Of a DNA stretch of 64,000 nt, positions 57,881 to 64,000 are shown one piece after another (within the stretch, counting starts at the first letter, position 1; each line of letters starts with the position of its first letter). This stretch comes from Rhodospirillales bacterium (lineage in GTDB: Bacteria > Pseudomonadota > Alphaproteobacteria > Rhodospirillales > Shumkoniaceae), in assembly GCA_014859895.1 (NCBI GenBank), contig JACZKS010000106.1:1-64000 (forward strand), in the 5' to 3' direction. A program made the translations under genes and the position numbers. The notes under the pieces were generated by a model that did no database searches, had not been told where the DNA came from, and worked only from the letters and a program-made list of their open reading frames with translations.

Positions 57881-57961
57881 GGCGCAGGCGCGGTCGGTGT
57901 CGCGGGCCAGCACGGCGTCCATGATCGCCTGATGCTCGGCATGACCGTCACGCGGGATGGT
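57881..57961 (-). pseudogene. Fragment of a GntR/FCD-family regulator
   Basis: Minus-strand translation gives HAEHQAIMDAVLARDTDRAC, a close match to the last helices of FCD effector domains in GntR regulators (EHRAILDAVLARDxxxA). The DNA-binding part and the C-terminal residues are gone. It abuts a fragment of an unrelated gene on the other strand, pointing to a deletion. Confidence 0.5.
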
Positions 57962-57972
57962 CGTCGCCCGGG

Positions 57973-58263
57973 ACGTATGCCGACGACTGGGAAACCAGCG
58001 TGATGATGGAATTGTCGCCGCAACGGGTACGGCCGGAACGGGTGAATGCAGCCTATCCGGACTTCGATTCGCAATATCTCCAGTTGGAGCTGGCGGGGGC
58101 GACGGTGGCCTGGCTGACCCGCGACTACAGCCCGACGGGAACGTGGGGCGATGCCACCGTCGCCAACCCGGAGCGGGGACGGGCTCGTATGGACGCCCTG
58201 ATGGAAGGCCTCGTTGCGGTGTTGACCGAGATTTCCTCGTTCGAAATGGGCTGGAAAGCCTGA
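57973..58263 (+). pseudogene. C-terminal fragment of a creatininase-family protein
   Basis: The frame reads TYADDWETSVMMELSPQRVR…, matching the creatininase C-terminal half, where the Glu of the E-T-S motif is a metal ligand. It ends VLTEISSFEMGWKA. The N-terminal half with the other metal ligands is absent and there is no ribosome site, so it should be inactive. It lies 66 bases upstream of a DMT transporter gene that may have been its partner. Confidence 0.6.
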
Positions 58264-58328
58264 GGAAAGATGTCTCCAAGCTGAATTCCGCTTCCGTAAA
58301 TATTCCGCGGGCTTCAAGATGGTTCATC

Positions 58329-59222
58329 ATGCACCCCCGCGACATCGCGGCCGCCGCCGCCATCGTTCTGTTGTGGTCAGTCAACTTCAGCGCCAACAAA
58401 ATCGCTGTCGGCCAGTTCCCGCCGGTGATGATGGTGGCCATGCGCTTCGCGTTGATCGGGGCCATGTTGGCCCCGCTGCTCAGGCCAACCGGCAAGCCTT
58501 TCTGGCGGATCGCGCTCATCGCCTTCACCTTGGGCGGCCTGCATTTCGGGCTGTTTTTCTCCGGTCTCAAGGGCATCGGGGCGGGGATGTCGGCCATCGT
58601 TACCCAGCTTGCGGTACCGTTCAGCGCCGTTCTCGCCGCCGTCTTCTTTCGCGAGCGCACCGGCCTGCCTCAGGTGGCGGGCATGGCTCTCGCCTTTGCC
58701 GGCATCTATGTCATCGTCGGCGAGCCCACGCTGGAATTCGACGCCCTGCACCTGGGGCTTGCCGTCGCCTCGGCCTTGGCCTTCGCCGCCGCCAACATTC
58801 AGATCAAGCTGCTGGGCCCGGTCAACGGTTTCGTGTTGAACGCCTGGATCGCGGTATTAGCGGCACCGCAGTTGGCCATCGTCTCGCTGATCGGCGAGGA
58901 AGACCAATTCGCCGCCCTGGCGGCAGCCGATTGGCGGGGCTGGAGCGCGATGATCTTCACGACCGTCAGCGGAGGCGTCGTCGCCTATGGCTTGTGGTAC
59001 TACCTGCTGGGCCGTTATGCGGTGAACCGCATTGTGCCGCTGACCCTGATGGCCCCGGCTTTCGCCATCCTCATCGCGGGTGTCGTGCTGAACGAACCCC
59101 TGACGTGGAAGGTGCTGGCGGGCACCGCGTTGACGTTGATCGGCGTGGCGGCCATCCAACTGCGCCAAGCTTCGTCGAGAAAGCCGGGGCGGCGATGTGA
59201 TGCCAAGCGGGATCGATCCTGA
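58329..59222 (+). CDS. EamA/DMT-family transporter
   Basis: This 297-residue inner-membrane protein has ten predicted helices in two EamA repeats (first AAAAAIVLLWSVNFSANKIA … LAFAGIYVIVGEP, second GLAVASALAFAAANIQIKLL … ALTLIGVAAIQL). It probably exports or imports a small metabolite. The start at MHPRDI was preferred; upstream frame runs into the creatininase fragment. Any boxed promoter was not found; the scar upstream may have removed the original one. Confidence 0.83.
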   Translation: MHPRDIAAAAAIVLLWSVNFSANKIAVGQFPPVMMVAMRFALIGAMLAPLLRPTGKPFWRIALIAFTLGGLHFGLFFSGLKGIGAGMSAIVTQLAVPFSAVLAAVFFRERTGLPQVAGMALAFAGIYVIVGEPTLEFDALHLGLAVASALAFAAANIQIKLLGPVNGFVLNAWIAVLAAPQLAIVSLIGEEDQFAALAAADWRGWSAMIFTTVSGGVVAYGLWYYLLGRYAVNRIVPLTLMAPAFAILIAGVVLNEPLTWKVLAGTALTLIGVAAIQLRQASSRKPGRRCDAKRDRS

Positions 59223-59224
59223 AA

Positions 59225-60127
59225 TCATCCCGCTTTCATGAATTCCAGGATCTCGCGAAAGCCGATCGGGCGGATGCCCGTGCCGGCAACCCAATCCAGG
59301 AACTCCTTGTCCTGGAAGATCCGAAACTCGTCGGTCCGCCAATGGGCGCGAGGGGGCACGATCGCCTCGATGTCGCCCGGTGCGCAGCAGTGGAAGGCCA
59401 TGAAGCTCAATCCCGGCGGTGCCGCGGCGACCAGATCGCGATAAGCTTTGTCGCTCTCGCCGGAGGGGACGCCGGGGGTCAGTGCCACATGGTCGACGAC
59501 CGGGTTCCCTGAAGCCTCGATGTCGGCTGCCCGTTCATCGTAAATGGCCGGGTCGACGGGGCCCATGTTGAGAACCCCGATATAGCCGCTGGTGCCGCGC
59601 GGGAACAGGATGGGCAGGCCGTAATCGCGGCCCAGACGGATGTAGACGTCGATCAACTCCGGCGTCAGGGCCGCCCCCATGTGGGTGTCGAGGTGGGTGA
59701 TCCCGATCCCGGCCGCCAGCGCGGTATCGATCTGGGCGCGCATTTCGGCCTCCGCCGCCTCGACGACCAGGTGTTCGCGCAGCATGGGAATCCGCCGCCA
59801 CATGAAGCCGTCGCCGTCGATCAAGCCGGAGGCGCGGGAGACGGTGCTGATCGGCCGCCACCGGTAGTGCTCCCATTCGCTGGTCAGTGTCAGGTGGACG
59901 CCAATGTCGAGGGCGGGGTTTTCCGCGGCGATGGATACCAGTTCGCGAAACCATGGGCAGGGGACCATGACCGATCCGCAGGTGATGAAGCCGCGCCCTG
60001 CCAGGCGTGCGAAGGCGACGTTGGCGCCATGGCACATGCCGACGTCGTCCTGGTGGGCGATGACCAGGCGGGCGTCCTCGGCCCGCCCGAGGAAGCGGGC
60101 CAGGGTGAGGGTGGACGCGCCGCTCAT
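59225..60127 (-). CDS. ChbG/YdjC-family carbohydrate deacetylase
   Basis: This 300-residue protein has the metal-binding Asp pair in VIAHQDDVGMCHGANVA and the His residues in IGVHLTLTSE and THLDTHMG, typical of ChbG/YdjC deacetylases that remove acetyl groups from N-acetylated oligosaccharides. It ends RPIGFREILEFM. It overlaps the small gene upstream by four bases (ATGA) and belongs with the sugar ABC transporter operon, suggesting an amino-sugar substrate. Confidence 0.85.
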   Translation of the reverse strand: MSGASTLTLARFLGRAEDARLVIAHQDDVGMCHGANVAFARLAGRGFITCGSVMVPCPWFRELVSIAAENPALDIGVHLTLTSEWEHYRWRPISTVSRASGLIDGDGFMWRRIPMLREHLVVEAAEAEMRAQIDTALAAGIGITHLDTHMGAALTPELIDVYIRLGRDYGLPILFPRGTSGYIGVLNMGPVDPAIYDERAADIEASGNPVVDHVALTPGVPSGESDKAYRDLVAAAPPGLSFMAFHCCAPGDIEAIVPPRAHWRTDEFRIFQDKEFLDWVAGTGIRPIGFREILEFMKAG

Positions 60128-60528
60128 GATGGCTTTCCCGATCGACCGCCGGCCGACGGTTCAAGTTGAAGCGGTTCATCAAGAATCATGTTTTGTCCTT
60201 TGAAATACATTCTATATTCCGTTTGAGGATAGGCACCGACTCCGGGTTTTTCCGCCTCCAGCCAGATGCGATGGAAGGTGTGGCCGGTAAAGGTGAAGCG
60301 CCCATCGGCATCCGTCGTTGTCCGGCCGCGCGGTGTTGTGACCAACAGGGTCCGTTCGGACAGGACCACCGCGGCCCCGGCGACCGGTTGGCCTTGTGGG
60401 CCGATCACCCGTCCCCCGATGATCCCGTCGTCGTTCATCGCGATGTATGTGTTCCATGCCAGGGTGACGACGGCAACGGTGCCGAAGGTCACGGCATAGC
60501 GATTGAGCAAGATGGCCTTCCAGTTCAT
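60124..60528 (-). CDS. Membrane-anchored carboxypeptidase-regulatory-like domain protein
   Basis: This 134-residue protein has an N-terminal membrane helix (YAVTFGTVAVVTLAWNTYIA) and a transthyretin-like fold (GGRVIGPQGQPVAGAAVVLS, TTDADGRFTFTGHTF). The role of the domain is probably binding or stabilising; it has no catalytic residues. It sits between the permease and deacetylase genes and may be an accessory to this sugar system. Confidence 0.7.
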   Translation of the reverse strand: MNWKAILLNRYAVTFGTVAVVTLAWNTYIAMNDDGIIGGRVIGPQGQPVAGAAVVLSERTLLVTTPRGRTTTDADGRFTFTGHTFHRIWLEAEKPGVGAYPQTEYRMYFKGQNMILDEPLQLEPSAGGRSGKPS

Positions 60529-60538
60529 CGTCTTGCCC

Positions 60539-61351
60539 TCATCCCTTGGCCGCGCCCGAAGTCAGCCCGGCGATGAACTGTTTCTGGGCCAGCAGAAAGA
60601 TGACGAGGCCGGGGACCAGCACCATGATGCAGAAGGCGTAAAGCGCTCCCGTCGAGTCCTCGACCACGGTGAGGAAGCGGGCCAGGCCGAGCGGCAGGGT
60701 TTGCATGTCGTTGTCGCGGATGATGACCAGCGGCCACAGGAAGTTGTTCCACGACCAGATGAAGGCCAGGATGATGTTGGTGGCGATCGCCGACTGCGAC
60801 AGCGGCACCATGATCCTGAAGATGATCATCCAGTCGGGCACTCCGTCGATGCGTGCCGCGTCGATCAGCGATTTCGGGATGGCGTCGAAGCTGGCCTTGA
60901 ACACGAAGATACAGACGATGGTCGAGCAGAGCGGCAGCGCCATGCCCAGGTGCGTGTTCAGAAGCCCGATGTCCCGCGTGATCAGATAGGCCGGGATGAT
61001 CGTCACCTGGAAGGGGATCATCATGCAGCTCAGGAACAGCATGATGATGGCGCCCTTGCCCATGAACTCGCGGGTCAACGCGAAGCCGGCCATGGCGTTG
61101 AGCACGACGTTGGCCACCACCACGATGATCGAGACGATGACGCTGTTCACCAAGTAGCGGAAGAACGGGATCGAGTACCAGACGTCGACGTAATAGAAGA
61201 GGTGCGGGTTTTCAGGAACCAGCGACGGCGGGTAGGCGAAGATGTTCTCGCCCGTCAGGCTGGTCTTCAGGACCCAGTAGAAGGGCACCATCATGGCCGC
61301 GCAGATGATGCCGAGGCCCAGGTGGATCACCCATTTCGGAAAGCGATTCAT
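60539..61351 (-). CDS. Sugar ABC transporter permease (MalG type)
   Basis: This 270-residue permease has six helices and the EAA-like loop IPKSLIDAARIDGVPDWMI, which docks the ATPase. The C-terminus AQKQFIAGLTSGAAKG is typical of CUT1 MalG-type subunits. The start ATG lies 11 bases after the partner permease stop. No ATPase gene is seen in the visible part of the operon. Confidence 0.9.
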   Translation of the reverse strand: MNRFPKWVIHLGLGIICAAMMVPFYWVLKTSLTGENIFAYPPSLVPENPHLFYYVDVWYSIPFFRYLVNSVIVSIIVVVANVVLNAMAGFALTREFMGKGAIIMLFLSCMMIPFQVTIIPAYLITRDIGLLNTHLGMALPLCSTIVCIFVFKASFDAIPKSLIDAARIDGVPDWMIIFRIMVPLSQSAIATNIILAFIWSWNNFLWPLVIIRDNDMQTLPLGLARFLTVVEDSTGALYAFCIMVLVPGLVIFLLAQKQFIAGLTSGAAKG

Positions 61352-61362
61352 GGGGGCCTCCT

Positions 61363-62268
61363 TTAGCCCGTTTCCACGGCGCCGACCTCGCCGCCGGCCA
61401 ACCGGTTGGCCAGCCAGGCCAGGAAGACGAAGAACAGGAAATTGACGATGGTCAGGGCCGCGGCGTAATCGAATTGCGCCAGCTTGAACGCCACCCGGTA
61501 GATATAGGTGACCAGCAGTTCGGTGGCGTGGCTGGGGCCGCCGTCGGTCATCACGTAGATGAGATCGAAGTTGGTGAACGAATTGATGATGCCGATGACG
61601 AAACAAAGGAAGATTGACGGGCGCAGCAGCGGCAGAGTGATGCGCCTAAAGCGCATCCAGGCGTTGGCGCCGTCGATGGCCGCCGCCTCGTAAAGGCTGG
61701 GCTGGATGTTCTGCAGGCCGGTCAGCAGGATGATCATGTAGAAGCCCAGCACCTGCCAGATCGAGGCGACGATCACCGCCGGCAGCGCCAGACTGGCGGT
61801 TTCCAGGAACGGGATGCCCTGCTCGACGATGCCCAGCGACACCAGGACGTAATTGAAGAGGCCGACCTTCTCGTTGTAGAGCCACTGCCAGATGATGCCG
61901 ACGGCCACCGTCATCACCGGATACGACATGAAGACGATGGTCCGATAGACGTTGCGGCCGCGGATCGGGGTGTCGACCAGGATGGCGACCAGAAGCGCGA
62001 TCAGGATGCCGATGGGGGCGCTGGCCATGAAGATCGCGGTGTTCCAGAAGGCCTGCCAGAACACGTCGTCGTAGAGGAGCATTTCCTCGTAGTGGTAGAG
62101 GCCCGCGAATTCGGCCGGCTTGTAGGGCGACCAGAACTCGAACGACAGAACGCCGTTCCACAGGAGTGGAATGATCCGGTAGAGCAGGAAGATCAGCAAC
62201 GACGGCGCGAGGAAGAACCAGATCAGCAGAAGCTCGCGTGTCCGTTTCCTGCGAATGGCGAAAGCCAT
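61363..62268 (-). CDS. Sugar ABC transporter permease (MalF type)
   Basis: This 301-residue permease has an N-terminal basic start (FAIRRKRTRELLLIWFFLAP), six helices and the EAA loop SLYEAAAIDGANAWMRFRRI. It pairs with the MalG-type subunit to form the membrane channel of a CUT1-family importer. It follows the binding-protein gene after a strong stem-loop. Confidence 0.9.
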   Translation of the reverse strand: MAFAIRRKRTRELLLIWFFLAPSLLIFLLYRIIPLLWNGVLSFEFWSPYKPAEFAGLYHYEEMLLYDDVFWQAFWNTAIFMASAPIGILIALLVAILVDTPIRGRNVYRTIVFMSYPVMTVAVGIIWQWLYNEKVGLFNYVLVSLGIVEQGIPFLETASLALPAVIVASIWQVLGFYMIILLTGLQNIQPSLYEAAAIDGANAWMRFRRITLPLLRPSIFLCFVIGIINSFTNFDLIYVMTDGGPSHATELLVTYIYRVAFKLAQFDYAAALTIVNFLFFVFLAWLANRLAGGEVGAVETG

Positions 62269-62308
62269 CGTTCCAATTCCCCTTGGACTATTTCACCGAA
62301 GGCGGGAA

Positions 62309-62331
62309 GGGTGCCGGGACACCCGGCACCC
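62309..62331. other. Perfect 10-bp stem-loop between binding-protein and permease genes
   Basis: GGGTGCCGGG (62309–62318) pairs perfectly with CCCGGCACCC (62322–62331) around a 3-base loop. There is no T-run on either strand. In ABC operons such hairpins protect the binding-protein message and lower permease expression. Confidence 0.65.
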
Positions 62332-62363
62332 GCCCGCTTCGGCTCGACGCTTGCGCCGTCATC

Positions 62364-63617
62364 TCAGCGGCGAGTGAGGACGCGATTGACCTTCTTCTCG
62401 GCCTCGTCGAGCGCTTCCTTGGCGCTCTTGTCGCCCAGCAGGGCCGCCTGAAGCTCGGGATAGAAGGCTTCCTTGACCTGGGCGTCCTTGGCGATCGGCC
62501 AGTTGCCGGTCAGCTTGTCCAGGTGTTTCAACTGTGTTTCCAGCACCGGAACGACGACCGGGATCTTCTCGGCGAAATATTTCATCAGCCGACTGTTCGC
62601 GGCCTTGTCGCCGGTCAGGTTGTTGGAGCCGGTTCCAAAGACGTAGGCGCCGTCGCCGCTGCTGATCATCTTGACGAATTCCCACGCCTCCTCGGGGTGC
62701 TTGGTGCCCTTTGAGATGAGGAACGCGTGGGAGTTCGGGGTCGACCATCTGCCGGGGAAATCGGCGGCGCCGACGGTGTCCTCGTTGACCCACGGGCCCT
62801 TGCTCTTGAACCACAGGTAGGCGGGGGCGTGGGCATTCAGCATGCCGATGGTGCCGGCGGCGAACGCCCCGTTCGGTTCGACCCAGCGGCCGGTCCAGCT
62901 GATCTTGTTGATGACGCCGTCCTTGGTCGCCTTGGCCAGCTTTTCGACCAGGGCGACGGCCTTGGGCGTGTTGAAGGCGGCCTTCTTGAGGTCGGGGGTG
63001 AGAAGGTCGATGCCGTTCTCGGCGAAGATCGGCCAATAGAGCCAGTCGAAGTTGAGCGTCATGAAGCCCGACTTTTCGCCCTTGGTCATCTTGGCCGCGT
63101 AGTCCATCAGCTGGTCGAAGGTGGCGGGCGGATTGGTCAGCCCGGCCTCCTTGAGCATCAGCTTGTTGTAGAACAGTAAGGTCTTGGAAATGTAGAAGGG
63201 CACGCCGTAGTTCTTGCCCTCGAACACCCAGCCGTTCACGACCTCGGGATAGAGGCCGTCGGTGAAGGCCTTGTCACGCTTCAGATAGGGGGTGAGGTCG
63301 AGCAATCCGCCCTGGGAGGCGTATTCCAGCCACAGGCCGCCCTGCACGTCGATGATATCCGGCGCGGTCCCTGCGACCACCTGGGTCTGATAGAAGGTGC
63401 TGAATTCGGTGCCCTTCTTGTCCAGCCATTCGATGGTGACGTCGGGATGGCTCTTCTTGAACATCTCCTTCCACTGGTTCATCCCCTCCTCGAAGTAGGG
63501 AATGTTCCAGGTCAGGATCGAGATCTTCTTCTGGGCCTGGGCCGCCGTCGTCCCAAGGCCGAGCGCCATGGCGAACGCGGCGCCGATGGCGATCGGTGTC
63601 AGCCGTTTCAGGTTCAT
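62364..63617 (-). CDS. Sugar ABC transporter substrate-binding protein
   Basis: This 417-residue CUT1-type binding protein has a signal peptide (IGAAFAMALGLGTTAAQA), then ISILTWNIPYFEEGMNQWKE and PDIIDVQGGLWLEYASQG, and the conserved AFLISKGTKHPEEAWEFVKM near residue 300. It captures the sugar in the periplasm for the two permeases. The ATG has GAGAGGA upstream. Substrate is not predictable; the YdjC-like deacetylase in the operon hints at an acetylated sugar. Confidence 0.9.
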   Translation of the reverse strand: MNLKRLTPIAIGAAFAMALGLGTTAAQAQKKISILTWNIPYFEEGMNQWKEMFKKSHPDVTIEWLDKKGTEFSTFYQTQVVAGTAPDIIDVQGGLWLEYASQGGLLDLTPYLKRDKAFTDGLYPEVVNGWVFEGKNYGVPFYISKTLLFYNKLMLKEAGLTNPPATFDQLMDYAAKMTKGEKSGFMTLNFDWLYWPIFAENGIDLLTPDLKKAAFNTPKAVALVEKLAKATKDGVINKISWTGRWVEPNGAFAAGTIGMLNAHAPAYLWFKSKGPWVNEDTVGAADFPGRWSTPNSHAFLISKGTKHPEEAWEFVKMISSGDGAYVFGTGSNNLTGDKAANSRLMKYFAEKIPVVVPVLETQLKHLDKLTGNWPIAKDAQVKEAFYPELQAALLGDKSAKEALDEAEKKVNRVLTRR

Positions 63618-63711
63618 GGTGTCCTCTCCTGTTTCCGTCTTTCTTCGGCCCGGCCGGAAATTCGGCGGGCCGTCTTCTTTTCGTTGGCGGGCGTAATGCC
63701 GCGGAGGGCCT

Positions 63712-64000
63712 TCAGTAGGCCAATGCCAGTTCCCTTCCCTCCGCCAGCGACCGCTCCGCTTCGAGGCAGACGATGATGCGCTTACGGGCCTCCTCGCCCG
63801 AGACGATCGGCTTCCGCTCGCGGAAGGCCGTCACCGCTCGCCTCAGTTCCTCCTCCAGTTCAAACAACTCGCCGGACGGGGCGACCTTCAGGGTCTCGCA
63901 CGCTTTCCGGCCCTTGCGCTGGACCTTGATCTCGAATGCCGGTTCGCGGGTCCGGTCCATGGTGCCGGACCACCAGGTCCGGATGGACCCGTCGGTGCCG
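63712..64000 (-). CDS. Gfo/Idh/MocA-family oxidoreductase, C-terminal part (partial)
   Basis: The frame runs off the right end of the window. The visible ~95 residues (GTDGSIRTWWSGTM, then FEIKVQRKG and a C-terminal helix RKRIIVCLEAERSLAEGREL) match the C-terminal region of Gfo/Idh/MocA sugar oxidoreductases. The N-terminal Rossmann domain lies outside the window. It precedes the sugar transporter operon on the same strand and likely works on the imported sugar. Confidence 0.65.
   Translation of the reverse strand, partial: GTDGSIRTWWSGTMDRTREPAFEIKVQRKGRKACETLKVAPSGELFELEEELRRAVTAFRERKPIVSGEEARKRIIVCLEAERSLAEGRELALAY

Overview
The window comes from a high-GC alphaproteobacterium, most likely Rhodospirillales-like. 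The evidence is the KaiBC–HWE-kinase operon, the FixJ-type regulators, the DUF3572, DUF3309, DUF6134 and Thivi_2564 families, the TAXI-type TRAP transporters and the IclR-controlled sugar-acid genes. No rRNA, intact tRNA, CRISPR array, phage or replication origin was seen. The only mobile element is a broken IS66 copy.

Layout. (1) 0–4.5 kb: two tandem SyrD/PvdE-like cyclic-peptide ABC exporters and an SPFH/prohibitin-like membrane protein, followed directly by an IS66 remnant (4.46–5.16 kb). (2) 5–32 kb: an envelope and general stress island. It holds a B12-binding radical SAM enzyme and many small stress or envelope proteins: DUF883, a holin-like protein, YdbL and YnbE, entericidin, PRC-barrel, Thivi_2564, CsbD, RcnB/CigR-like, DUF3309, DUF3185, OmpA-like, BON and glycine-zipper proteins. 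It also holds large signalling genes: an orphan LuxR-type regulator, a single 1476-residue CheB–CheR–PAS–histidine kinase–REC–REC–LuxR protein, and a KaiC–KaiB–KaiB–HWE kinase–receiver operon. (3) 32.6–46.1 kb: a tightly overlapping minus-strand aryl-polyene-type biosynthetic operon, flanked upstream by a small lipoprotein and a PagL-type lipid A deacylase. (4) 47.4–54 kb: a DapA/NanA-family aldolase, a sialidase-fold protein, a TAXI TRAP transporter and an IclR regulator. (5) 54.3–57.9 kb: an iron alcohol dehydrogenase, a four-carbon acid sugar kinase and a PdxA2-like dehydrogenase, probably a threonate/erythronate-type route. (6) 57.9–58.3 kb: a scar made of a GntR fragment and a creatininase fragment. 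(7) 58.3–64 kb: a DMT transporter, a YdjC-type deacetylase, a sugar ABC transporter without its ATPase, and the end of a Gfo/Idh/MocA oxidoreductase.

The most notable signal is a repeated 17-bp imperfect inverted repeat, GTAGnTTCCGAnnCTAC, with twelve good copies. All lie in intergenic DNA between 7.7 and 31.5 kb, and I noticed none in the biosynthetic or catabolic halves. In nine copies a TAnnnT hexamer follows 19–21 bp downstream in the direction of the neighbouring gene. That would put the centre of the box near -41, as for a class II activator site. Copies precede the stress genes, kaiC, the radical SAM gene, an OmpA-like gene and a run of four hairpins ending in a terminator (candidate small RNA). 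I infer one regulon. Its controller may be one of the two LuxR/FixJ-type HTH proteins encoded inside the island, with the Kai operon as one target.
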